From positions 372,001 through 436,000 of the forward strand of contig CAVWBD010000003.1 of the NCBI GenBank assembly GCA_963753105.1: 64,000 nt of DNA. Reading direction: 5' to 3'. This DNA comes from SZUA-36 sp963753105 (GTDB lineage Bacteria > Pseudomonadota > Gammaproteobacteria > Xanthomonadales > SZUA-36). The notes below the pieces were generated by a model. That model saw only the letters and a program-made list of their open reading frames with translations, did not search any database and was not told the origin of the DNA. The translations under genes and the position numbers were made by a program. Positions 55,215 to 63,452 of this stretch are shown here, piece after piece; the stretch's first letter is position 1; every line of letters starts with the position of its first letter.

Positions 55215-57508
55215 ATGTTCAGTAAAGAACTGGAAGTAACGATCAGCCAGGCCTACCAGGAGGCGCGCACCGCCAGGCATGAGTTCCTGACGGTCGAGCA
55301 CCTGTTGCTGGCCCTGCTGGACAACAGTTCCGCGCTGTCCGTGCTGAGCGCCTGTGGCGCCGACATCAACGAGCTCGAGGCCGAACTACGCAAGGCGCTG
55401 CACGACACCGTGCCGGTGCTGGAAGACGATGACAGCCGCGACACGCAACCAACCATCGGTTTCCAGCGCGTTCTGCAGCGGGCCCTGTACCACGTGCAAT
55501 CGGCCGGCAAGCAGGAAGTGATCGGCTCCAACGTGCTGGTCGCGCATTTTCAGCGAGAAGGATTCCTACGCCGTTTACCTGCTGAGCAAATTTGGCGTCA
55601 CCCGCCTGGACGTGGTGGATTACATCTCGCACGGTATCGCCGCGCCGCAACAGCGACGACGAGCGGCACACCGGAAGCCACCGAAGCCCTGGAAGAGGGC
55701 GCAGAAAGTCGCAGCAGCGCGCTGGACAATTTCACCACCAACCTGAACGCACGCGCGCCGGGAAGGCAAGATCGACCCGCTGATCGGCCGTGACAAGGAA
55801 GTGGAGCGCACCATCCAGGTGTTGTGCCGCCGGCGCAAGAACAACCCCTTGCTGGTCGGGGAGGCCGGGGTCGGAAAAACCGCCATGGCCGAAGGTCTGG
55901 CCTTGCGAATTACCGAGGGCGACGTGCCTGAAGTCCTGGCCGACGCGACCATGTACTCGCTGGACCTGGGCGCGCTGCTGGCCGGCACCAAGTACCGGGG
56001 CGATTTTGAGAAACGCCTCAAGGCAGTGCTGGCCGAACTGCACCAGATCGAGGGTGCGGTTTTGTTCATTGATGAAATACACACCATCATCGGCGCGGGC
56101 GCGGCTTCCGGTGGTGTCATGGATGCGTCCAACCTGATCAAGCCGGTGCTGGCCTCGGGTGAATTACGTTGTATCGGCTCGACCACCTACCAGGAATTCC
56201 GCGGTGTGTTCGAGAAAGACCGCGCACTGGCCCGGCGTTTCCAGAAAATCGACATCGTCGAGCCCACCGTTGCGGAGACCATCGAGATACTGCGTGGTTT
56301 GAAATCGCGTTTTGAAGAACACCACGATGTGGAATACACCGATGCGGCTTTGCGTTCCGCCGCGGAACTGTCGGCACGGCATATCAATGACCGTCACCTG
56401 CCGGATAAGGCGATTGACGTTATCGACGAGGCCGGAGCACGCCAGCGCATGCTGCCGGATGACGAGCGCAAGAAACTGCTCGATGAACACGATATCGAAG
56501 CGGTCATCGCCCACATGGCGCGCATCCCGCCCAAGCAGGTGTCACGTTCGGACCGCGATGCGCTGCGTACCCTGGAGCGCGACCTGAAGCTGACCGTGTT
56601 CGGGCAGGACGAGGCCATCGATGCGCTGGCCGCCGCGATCAAGATGGCCCGTTCGGGCCTGGGCGAGGAAGACAAGCCAATCGGCTCCTTCCTGTTTGCC
56701 GGACCCACCGGTGTTGGTAAAACCGAGGTCAGCCGCCAACTGGCCATGATCATGGGTATCGAGCTGATCCGTTTCGACATGTCGGAATACATGGAAGCGC
56801 ACTCGGTATCGCGCCTGGTCGGTGCGCCCCCGGGATACGTCGGCTTTGACCAGGGCGGGCTTGTTGACCGAGGCGGTCACCCGTAACCCGCACGCGGTAT
56901 TGCTGCTGGACGAAATCGAAAAGGCCCACCCGGACGTGTACAACATCCTGTTGCAGATCATGGACCACGGCACACTGACCGATACCAACGGCCGCGAGGC
57001 CGATTTCCGCAACGTGGTGCTGGTGATGACCACCAACGCCGGGGCCCGGCAAAGTTCCCGCCGCTCGATCGGTTTTACCGAGCAGGAACATGTTTCTGAT
57101 TCATCCGAGGCCATCCGGCGCACCTTCACACCGGAATTCCGCAACCGCCTGGATGCCATCATCCACTTCCGCGCACTGGATTTCAGCATCGTGCTGATGA
57201 TCGTGGACAAGTTCATCCTCGAGCTGGAAGCACAGCTGGCCCTGAAAGACGTCAGTATCTCGGTCTCCGGCCCGGCGAGGGAATGGCTGGCAGAGCAGGG
57301 CTTTGACCCGGAAATGGGCGCACGGCCGATGCAACGCGTGATCCAGAACAAGATCAAGCGCCCGTTGGCGGACGACCTGTTATTCGGCGTGTTGGCCGAA
57401 GGCGGAGAGGTGGATATTTCGCTGTCGAAGAAGGGCGGTGGCGAACTGAAAATCCGCACCAGGAAAAAGCAGGAACAGCAGAAAGCACTGCCGGCGTCAG
57501 CGGACTAA
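55215..57508 (+). CDS. clpA: ClpA, ATP-dependent Clp protease ATPase (five frame breaks)
   Basis: ClpA unfolds substrates for ClpP. The N-terminal repeat domain (ARTARHEFLTVEHLLLALLD), AAA-1 (LLVGEAGVGKTAMAEGLAL), AAA-2 (FAGPTGVGKTEVSRQLAM) and the C-terminal DPEMGARPMQRVIQNKIKRP are all present. Five single-base breaks fall near 55545 (VLVAIFSEKDSYAVYLL), 55640 (YISHGI to RNSDDERHTG), 55673 (HTEATEALEEG), 55758 (NARAREGKIDPLIG) and 56871 (QGGLLTEAVTRNPH). Each is cured by removing one base. The repaired length of about 763 residues matches the family. Five breaks in 1.4 kb is the densest cluster in the window. Confidence 0.9.
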
Positions 57509-57514
57509 AGTAGC

Positions 57515-57644
57515 TCTGCGGGAAGCTCAAGCCCATGCGTGATTGAACAAACCAGGGCCGGGATAGGAACAGGTTCTGGCCCGAACTATACTGATTGGGC
57601 CGTGCAGTTGGAACCTGTTCCGGCCGCTGCAATAGGCGGGCTTA
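57515..57644 (+). repeat. Gene-end repeat with strong hairpin between clpA and infA
   Basis: The block GGGAAGCTCAAGCCCATGCG, then ACAAACCAGGGCCGGGATAG, ends in CTGCAATAGGCGGGCTTA at the infA stop. It shares its 5' half with 59568-59615 and with the inverted copy at 22203-22297, and its end with the repeat at 16808. Within it, GGAACAGGTTC (57566-57576) and GAACCTGTTCC (57611-57621) are perfect inverted arms, with GGCCC/GGGCC inside. It probably works as a bidirectional terminator for the convergent pair. Confidence 0.7.
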
Positions 57645-57860
57645 TTTCATGCGGTAGGTGATACGTCCCTTGGAAAGATCATACGGGGTCAATTCGACTT
57701 TGACCATGTCGCCGGTCAGGATGCGGATGTAATGCTTGCGCATCCGGCCCGAGATGTGCGCGGTGACAACGTGCCCGTTTTCCAACTCTACTTTAAACAA
57801 CGTATTCGGCAAGGTTTCAAGCACCTTGCCTTCCATTTCAATGACGTCTTCTTTTGCCAT
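57642..57860 (-). CDS. infA: Translation initiation factor IF-1
   Basis: IF-1 assists start-codon selection on the 30S subunit. The 72-residue OB-fold protein starts at the ATG at 57860 (AKEDVIEMEGKVLETLPNTL). It contains FKVELENGHVVTAHISGRMR and KHYIRILTGDMVKVELTPYD, ending KGRITYRMK. It is convergent with clpA, the common gammaproteobacterial arrangement. The TAA stop is the outer edge of the dispersed repeat. Confidence 0.98.
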   Translation of the reverse strand: MAKEDVIEMEGKVLETLPNTLFKVELENGHVVTAHISGRMRKHYIRILTGDMVKVELTPYDLSKGRITYRMK

Positions 57861-57983
57861 AAGTCCCATGCCTTGTTGAGGAGGCGCTATTGTGCCACCC
57901 GGGGGCTGACTTCGAAAGGGTTTTGGGTAAAATATCATTGACACAAGCAGTTATATCGCTAAAATACGCCACCTACGCGAAAT

Positions 57984-58059
57984 GCGGGTGTAGCTCAGTT
58001 GGTAGAGCGGTACCTTGCCAAGGTACAGGTCGACGGTTCAAGCCCGTTCACCCGCTCCA
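57984..58059 (+). tRNA. tRNA-Gly (anticodon GCC)
   Basis: The acceptor arms GCGGGTG and CACCCGC pair fully. The D-arm GCTCAGTTGGTAGAGC, the anticodon stem-loop TACCTTGCCAAGGTA and the T-arm with GGTTCAAGCC are all canonical. The CCA end is encoded at 58057-58059. The anticodon GCC reads GGC/GGU glycine codons. An intrinsic terminator follows within 12 bases. Confidence 0.97.
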
Positions 58060-58070
58060 AATTATCGAGG

Positions 58071-58100
58071 GGCAGCATTGAAAAATGCTGCCTTTTTTTT
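58071..58100 (+). terminator. Rho-independent terminator after tRNA-Gly
   Basis: GGCAGCATT (58071-58079) and AATGCTGCC (58084-58092) form a nine-pair perfect stem with a GAAA tetraloop, followed by eight T residues. This is a textbook intrinsic terminator for the tRNA-Gly transcript. Confidence 0.95.
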
Positions 58101-58181
58101 GCTCCTAACACATTGAAAACAGAAGTCGCGAGCTCGAAGCCCATCTCCCGTTCGCATTTCGTAATCAACGCATAAGCCCGA

Positions 58182-58376
58182 TCACGCTGTTGGAGCTTGC
58201 CGGTTCTGCGTTCGGTACTGCTGCTCCCAATGCATGACTTGTGTGAATAAACCTGTATTGGGCATTTGTGTGATGTCAGCGACAGGTTTGTATCCACGTT
58301 CAATCAACATGGCAGCTATTGCGACAACCTGCTCAACACTTGACCGTTCAATTACTTTGAAGTGTTCCTTGTTCAT
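58182..58376 (-). CDS. Small DUF1737-like protein
   Basis: This 64-residue protein begins at the ATG at 58376, with GGAGATTG upstream. It has FKVIERSSVEQVVAIAAMLI, then ERGYKPVADITQMP and GLFTQVMHWEQQY. The pattern (VIE..SVE.......LI..GY.P.G..., ending in QVM) resembles DUF1737, a family of tiny cytoplasmic proteins with no known role. The match is by eye only. The gap from here to 58600 contains no further gene. Confidence 0.6.
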   Translation of the reverse strand: MNKEHFKVIERSSVEQVVAIAAMLIERGYKPVADITQMPNTGLFTQVMHWEQQYRTQNRQAPTA

Positions 58377-58599
58377 GACAATCTCCGATTCATTTCAGTA
58401 TCTTTCCTTCGTTGACTGACGCAGGAATTGTATGAACAGCGATGCGGGATTGCTTGACCGGGGTGGACAAGCAGTTGACATAAGGAAGCCTGATTCGCAT
58501 AAGGGCGGTCAGTCCAGCTGGGAGAGCGCCGCAGTCACTTTGCAGAGTTCACTGCGGGTCCCGTTCTCCTCAGGTGTTCTCTTGGAGAGAGCAACGAGT

Positions 58600-59112
58600 T
58601 CACTTGATATTCGCGTACATGACCTGGTCACGCACCACGCCGTCCTTGATGACAGCGTTTCGCAGCACGCCTTCCCTGGAATAACCGGCCTTTACCAGCA
58701 CACGCTCTGAAGCCACATTGCCGGCAAAAGGTGTTGCAAAAATCCGCTTGAGCCGAAACCGTTCGAAGGCGTATTCAGTAAGGCTGCGTACGGCATCCGA
58801 AGCTATCCCCCGGCCCCAGAACGGCTCAGCCAGCCAATAGCCAAGCTCGGCACTGTGACGGCTGACATCTTCACCGAGGATCAGGCCAATCCCACCAATG
58901 GGCTCATTGGCAGACGCGATTGCAAACGAGCGTTCCGGTTCTTCCTGCGCGGCATGGGAAACCCACCAGCGGGCGTCTTCCAACGTGTAGGGGTGCGGGA
59001 ACAGGTCACGCAGGTTGAGCCATATCTTGCGGTTGTCTGCGTGGCGCTGAAGAGACTCGGCGTCAGCCTCGCACCAACTACGTACCTGGTAGTGTCCAAA
59101 AGAAAGCTTCAT
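58600..59112 (-). CDS. GNAT-family N-acetyltransferase (RimJ/RimL-like)
   Basis: This 170-residue protein matches acetyltransferase family 3 (PF13302), which includes ribosomal-protein acetylases and many of unknown substrate. It has VRSWCEADAESLQRHADNRK, FAIASANEPIGGIGLILGED and AELGYWLAEPFWGRGIASDA, with the acetyl-CoA-binding loop WGRGIAS. NVASERVLVKAGYSREGVLR follows. It stands alone between small non-coding gaps. The substrate is unknown. Confidence 0.9.
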   Translation of the reverse strand: MKLSFGHYQVRSWCEADAESLQRHADNRKIWLNLRDLFPHPYTLEDARWWVSHAAQEEPERSFAIASANEPIGGIGLILGEDVSRHSAELGYWLAEPFWGRGIASDAVRSLTEYAFERFRLKRIFATPFAGNVASERVLVKAGYSREGVLRNAVIKDGVVRDQVMYANIK

Positions 59113-59326
59113 TCACCAGTATCCAGTGGTATCTCGATCAACTTCATTCTAAATGCACTGAAAGGGGCAGGGTACATATTTTGGGCCGTGGTGGCCCGGT
59201 AAAATGTATCTGCCCCCTTCGAGGTGACAAATTGTATTCAAGCAGTGAACCCAGTGCGTGACAATGTGTCACAACGAATAGTAGAATAGCGCGCTCGCGG
59301 GTACACGCCCGTAAGCTCTTCCCCGA

Positions 59327-59400
59327 GGCCAGGTGGCAGAGTGGTTATGCAGCGGCCTGCAAAGCCGTCAACGCCGGTTCGATTCCGACCCTGGCCTCCA
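59327..59400 (+). tRNA. tRNA-Cys (anticodon GCA)
   Basis: The acceptor arms GGCCAGG and CCTGGCC pair. The anticodon arm GCGGCCTGCAAAGCCG shows GCA, and the T-arm has GGTTCGATTCC. The encoded CCA ends at 59400. The short D-arm and variable loop are typical of bacterial tRNA-Cys. No other tRNA or ORF is joined to it. Confidence 0.96.
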
Positions 59401-59429
59401 CTTAATTGGGCCCTTGGCCCATTAAGTGG
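59398..59429 (+). terminator. Extended palindrome overlapping the tRNA-Cys 3' end
   Basis: CCACTTAATTGGGCC (59398-59412) pairs with GGCCCATTAAGTGG (59416-59429), leaving one unpaired T and a CTT loop. The left arm starts with the tRNA's own CCA. There is no T-run, so it may be a processing or transcription-stop hairpin rather than a classic terminator. Confidence 0.55.
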
Positions 59430-59895
59430 AACAAGCGATGGAACGCCAGCAAACTATTTCCTTAACTTTATTTGATGCAGTGCGACGGTTTTTCCGTGGC
59501 GGTTTGTTTTATCGCAGTGCGACTGGGCACAGGGCTGGACTGAGACCCATAGCCGTGGCTACGGGTCGAGGGAAGCTCAAGTCCGGTCGTGCGTGAACAA
59601 GCCAGTGTCGTGATAGGACAGAGTCCGGCTGGTGCAATATGCAGGCTCAGGGCGCACTGCGTGCGACCGAAATCTGATCCCGTCGGACTTGTCCGACCCT
59701 GATCACCCTGCAAGCGCACTGCGTACAAGTAGACGTTGACCGCAGAAAGGCGTAAATTAAGTGTGCGTTTTTAAACGCTATTGCGTCGCCAGATTATTCA
59801 TATAAGCCTGCAAATAAAAATCCAATAACCTTCCGATCCGATAGCGGCACTGGCGCTTTGTCCGCGCTGTAACTGTTGTTCAAAGGAGGTGGAGC
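59430..59895. other. Non-coding gap with a gene-end repeat copy (59568-59652)
   Basis: No gene is supported in this gap. GGGAAGCTCAAGTCCGGTCG followed by GAACAAGCCAGTGTCGTGAT at 59568-59620, ending in CTGGTGCAATATGCAGGCT near 59631-59649, is another copy of the repeat seen at 57515, 22203 and 16808. AT-rich sequence after about 59760 probably carries the promoter of the next gene, whose AAAGGAGGT ribosome site is at 59882-59890. Confidence 0.6.
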
Positions 59896-60438
59896 ATGAA
59901 AAGAACCATAACCTTGGTTTTTGCATTAGTAATTTTTACATCGACTGTTTACGCGGGTGGCCCTGCAGCGAAAGTAACCGGCGATTTTGTCCTTAGCGAT
60001 GTCTACCATCGCTTGATTTCTGCGCACGAAGCCACTGACAAACACCCTCAGAAAGGATTCTTTTTTTCCTGGCAGGACACCGGCAGGTGGCATGAAATCG
60101 ATTTCAGAGATACGGAAAACACCTGTATTAACGTCTTCGCCCACGGCCAGGCGCGAATCGGTGGTCTGATCAGCAATGGCAATGAGGGGAACCCTGCGAT
60201 CGGTCGCTATTTCGGTTTTAACCTGTTTGACGGCGGGCAGGGGCATACGGGCCTGATCGTTGACCACTCGGACACCTACCGGGTCAGTACGGTCTACGAT
60301 TCGGAAGATGCCAGGCTTGCCCTACTCGAATGGTGTAATTCCGGAACGTATGGCGGCCTTATCGGTCAGGCGATCTGGCCCCACGACGTTACCAAGGGCA
60401 ACCTGAAAGTACATAGTTCATCAAGCAACTTCGACTGA
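59896..60438 (+). CDS. Uncharacterised secreted protein
   Basis: This 180-residue protein has a classic signal peptide (KRTITLVFALVIFTSTVYA) with cleavage expected after VYA-G. The mature part contains GFFFSWQDTGRWHEIDFRD, ENTCINVFAHGQARIGGLIS and HTGLIVDHSDTYRVSTVYD. It has two cysteines (TCIN and EWCN) that could form a disulfide in the periplasm. An excellent ribosome site precedes it. I do not recognise the family. It stands alone on the plus strand. Confidence 0.7.
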   Translation: MKRTITLVFALVIFTSTVYAGGPAAKVTGDFVLSDVYHRLISAHEATDKHPQKGFFFSWQDTGRWHEIDFRDTENTCINVFAHGQARIGGLISNGNEGNPAIGRYFGFNLFDGGQGHTGLIVDHSDTYRVSTVYDSEDARLALLEWCNSGTYGGLIGQAIWPHDVTKGNLKVHSSSSNFD

Positions 60439-60516
60439 ACCGCACTCCCAGGCAGACCCCGGCGACCCTCGCACCCAACACGCGACTACCGCCGGGGTCT
60501 GCTGCCGGGTCCGCAT

Positions 60517-61308
60517 TCAGGCCAGTCTTTTGACCAGCGGAAACAGTGACAAAACCCAGACCACTGATGCCAGGTATGAAATCAGTGTGCCGTACACGAC
60601 GCCGAACTGCGGGTAGGTGAAATATACGGCCAGGGCATAGATCAGCAGGTTGCTGGTCGTCAGTACCAGCACCTTGCCCACGGAACGGACAAACCCCGCT
60701 CCCTGGCTTCGGGCAAGGATAAACAAGGTGGTAAACAGCATCGCGGGAAATGTTGCGAAGATGCCCGTGAAATAGGGCGGGCTGAACTTGGAAATAACCA
60801 CCACTGCGGCCACCACGCTGCCGGAGAAAACGGCCCGGCCCGCCATTTGCCATGTTGAATAGTACTTTTGCAGGGCTTTTACATCCGTATCCGGCAGGAT
60901 TTTTTCGAGCGCAATGACCGCCAGGAGTACGAATACAACGTAACAAAGGATTCCAATCAGCAGGTTGATTTGACCGATATGGTTCAGAAGCAGGGCGTTT
61001 ACAAACCACGTAAGCAGTGAAACCAAACTGGCGGCAAGCAAACCCCAACGCAAACAAAGGACAAATACGAGCAGAAAAATCGTGGTGTTGATCAAACCTG
61101 CCGGAACAGCCAGCACGGCCTGGGTCACATAGTTAACATCCCGGACAAATGTGACAAACAGCAAACTGATCAGTAAATTCGCCGGGAGATTTGCAATTAA
61201 TCCGCCTACCTTGGTGCCCAGCCGTTCAGCGACCAATGAAGAAAATGCAATCCATGAGCCTGCGATGCTGAAGGAGAGCAAAACCTGCATGAGGAACAGT
61301 TTGTCCAT
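60517..61308 (-). CDS. Polytopic inner-membrane protein of unknown function
   Basis: This 263-residue protein is almost wholly hydrophobic, with about eight membrane segments. Examples are GLIANLPANLLISLLFVTFV, GLINTTIFLLVFVLCLRWGL, LLIGILCYVVFVLLAVIAL and GIFATFPAMLFTTLFILARS. Two similar segments, GGLIANLPANLLISLLF and TGIFATFPAMLFTTLFI, one in each half, suggest an internal duplication. A polar loop (KILPDTDVKALQKYYSTW) splits the halves. This is transporter-like topology, but no family is recognised. Confidence 0.7.
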   Translation of the reverse strand: MDKLFLMQVLLSFSIAGSWIAFSSLVAERLGTKVGGLIANLPANLLISLLFVTFVRDVNYVTQAVLAVPAGLINTTIFLLVFVLCLRWGLLAASLVSLLTWFVNALLLNHIGQINLLIGILCYVVFVLLAVIALEKILPDTDVKALQKYYSTWQMAGRAVFSGSVVAAVVVISKFSPPYFTGIFATFPAMLFTTLFILARSQGAGFVRSVGKVLVLTTSNLLIYALAVYFTYPQFGVVYGTLISYLASVVWVLSLFPLVKRLA

Positions 61309-61469
61309 ACCATTAGGGTCAATAGGCCACGAAAAATGCCATGGTACGGTAAAAAAGCCCCGGGTTCATTTGGCTTTAATTGAAGCTGGCCCCTTTAAAA
61401 GGTTGACCGGGCGGAACCATATTCTGACAATACGTTCCAATTCATCCTCAGGACCGGCCGGGAAAATCT

Positions 61470-63452
61470 TTGTTCAACTCATTCGCTAATTGTACAAGCT
61501 CAAATTTCCTGCGTGGCCCGTTGCTCACCCTGGCCCTGGTATTCGCCCTGGCTGTCATCAGCGGCTGTGCAGGAACAGCCAAGGGCAAGGGCACCTCGGT
61601 TTACTCCAGCTTTGAGCCGCAAGACGCTTCTCAGCCGCAAAAATCAGCCGCCGCCGCATTGGTAACCATTCGCTATCCTGCGATGATCCACGCCAACGCG
61701 GAAAACCTGTATGTCAGCTCTTTCGCCATCAACGCCATCGGCGGCGAGGTTCCATACGGTGTACACGGCAACCGGCAAACCTCCAGGGTCGCCCAGTCGG
61801 TGGTCGAAAAATCGAGTTATTACGCGATGTCGCTGTACCGCGAGTTGAAGAACACGCTGCCGGAAGGCACGGTGCTGCTATCCCCGCACATCGTTGACTG
61901 GAACAAGGAACGCGGGTTGCACAGCCGGCCGGTGCTCGGCACCGAGCAGGTACCCAGCGTACTGACCATCGATTTCAACATTTATTCCTTCCCTGACGTT
62001 GGGGAGTTGATGAATTCACCCCCGGTCACATTCGGTGATCTTGTAACCCCGCTGATCGTCATCAGGAGCAGCCGCTGGGTTCAGCCGTCCCTGGGTGGCT
62101 TGTTGTTGGCCAGTCCGCCACTTGCCGATCCCACCTGGCGGCAGAACCGCAATGCGGCACAGGAGAACATCAAGGGAAAACTTCTCGATGACCCGGTCCA
62201 GCATGATTCTTCACTCGGATTTATCTCCTATTTGCGGGAACGCGACGAAGCAGATTTGGCCTTGCCCTTCAGGGGCAACAACGGCACCGGGCAGGGAGTC
62301 AGCGCCATAGAGCCGTACGCGCTGGAAAAAATCCAGATGAACGGGAACTTGATCGCGGGACTCTCCGCTGAACATTCGATCGATCCCTTTGTGCAGGGCT
62401 TCGTCAAGGGGGCCAGTACGCGCATCGTCGAGTTACTGAACTCCATCGATCACGAAATGGCCACCTTTTTTGCACGACAGTCAGCGCTGGAGCGCTTTGA
62501 CCCGGAGCTCGCAAAAGTTTTTTACATACAATCGGATGATGAAAGCGTCAGGGCCCGGCTGCAACTGGCCGAAGCGCTGATCGGCGCGGAACGGGAATTT
62601 CTGGCTGCACAGTCCGACAGTATCTACAACGGCACCTATGATGGGAATTACGGCACCAAGATGCGTAAGATCATCGCCGCCGAGTACCGCATGCTGGAAC
62701 AACGCCGCCAGCTGGCGCGCAAGCAGAACCTGACTACGGCCGTGGCAGTCGTGGCCCTGGCCGGTTCAGTATACGGCGCCGTCGCATCGACAGCGGCGGG
62801 TACCGCCGCCGTCACCGCCGCTTCCGGGGCCGCGCTGGCCGGTGCAGGCTGGGCCATGCACGAGACCCTGGAGACAAAGACGGAATCAAAAGAAGTTAAC
62901 CGCTATTTCCTGGCCCGCATGGCGCCCGCCTTTGACCGGCAAATGGCCGTGCAAATGGAGTGGCTGGAGTCAAAAGAAGTCATCACAGCGCGTGGTTTTG
63001 CCGAGTTTCGCAACAAGACACTCAGCCTGTACCAATCCCGTGTCAGATCCATGCAGGTTGATATGCCGGTGCAGTGCCGGTTCGAACACCCGGAATTTTC
63101 CCGCGCAGGGCGCTGGTATGGCGTCTGTTCGAACGGCGCAGCCTCGGGCCGGGGTTACGGGGTGATCATGGACGACAACGGCGACACGGTCGAATACCTT
63201 GGTGATGCAAGGAAGGGCCTGGCTTCCGGTTCCGGTGGCATGATCATCCAGCGCAATGGACAGCTTGCTGCGGCTTATTTTGAGGGTGGCTTCAAAAACG
63301 GACGGCCTGACGGTGTCGTGCAGGTCGAGATGGCCGGGCAGCCAACCAGGCTGCGAAAGTACAGAGACGGTGTTGATATCGGCAAGGGCAGTCCATCCAG
63401 GTTGCAAAGCCTCGAACTGGTCTCCTTTGGAACTGCGGGGGTCACCCCATGA
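61470..63452 (+). CDS. Large lipoprotein with MORN-like C-terminal repeats
   Basis: This 660-residue protein starts with TTG at 61470, since no ATG is available upstream of the signal. The signal peptide ends in VISGC. The N-terminal third contains RYPAMIHANAENLYVSSFAI and TVLLSPHIVDWNKERG. The middle is helical. A glycine/alanine-rich hydrophobic stretch (AVVALAGSVYGAVASTAAGT and onward, residues 430-465) could enter a membrane. The C-terminus has MORN-like blocks: GRGYGVIMDDNGDTVEYLGD, then GSGGMIIQRNGQLAAAYFEG. Function is unknown. The next gene overlaps its stop. Confidence 0.75.
   Translation: MFNSFANCTSSNFLRGPLLTLALVFALAVISGCAGTAKGKGTSVYSSFEPQDASQPQKSAAAALVTIRYPAMIHANAENLYVSSFAINAIGGEVPYGVHGNRQTSRVAQSVVEKSSYYAMSLYRELKNTLPEGTVLLSPHIVDWNKERGLHSRPVLGTEQVPSVLTIDFNIYSFPDVGELMNSPPVTFGDLVTPLIVIRSSRWVQPSLGGLLLASPPLADPTWRQNRNAAQENIKGKLLDDPVQHDSSLGFISYLRERDEADLALPFRGNNGTGQGVSAIEPYALEKIQMNGNLIAGLSAEHSIDPFVQGFVKGASTRIVELLNSIDHEMATFFARQSALERFDPELAKVFYIQSDDESVRARLQLAEALIGAEREFLAAQSDSIYNGTYDGNYGTKMRKIIAAEYRMLEQRRQLARKQNLTTAVAVVALAGSVYGAVASTAAGTAAVTAASGAALAGAGWAMHETLETKTESKEVNRYFLARMAPAFDRQMAVQMEWLESKEVITARGFAEFRNKTLSLYQSRVRSMQVDMPVQCRFEHPEFSRAGRWYGVCSNGAASGRGYGVIMDDNGDTVEYLGDARKGLASGSGGMIIQRNGQLAAAYFEGGFKNGRPDGVVQVEMAGQPTRLRKYRDGVDIGKGSPSRLQSLELVSFGTAGVTP

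Noticed and set aside
9193..56872. Programmed +1 frameshifting as the cause of the frame breaks
   Set aside because: The breaks share no slippery codon, stop codon or stimulator, occur up to five times in one gene, and mostly look like doubled bases. Error is simpler.
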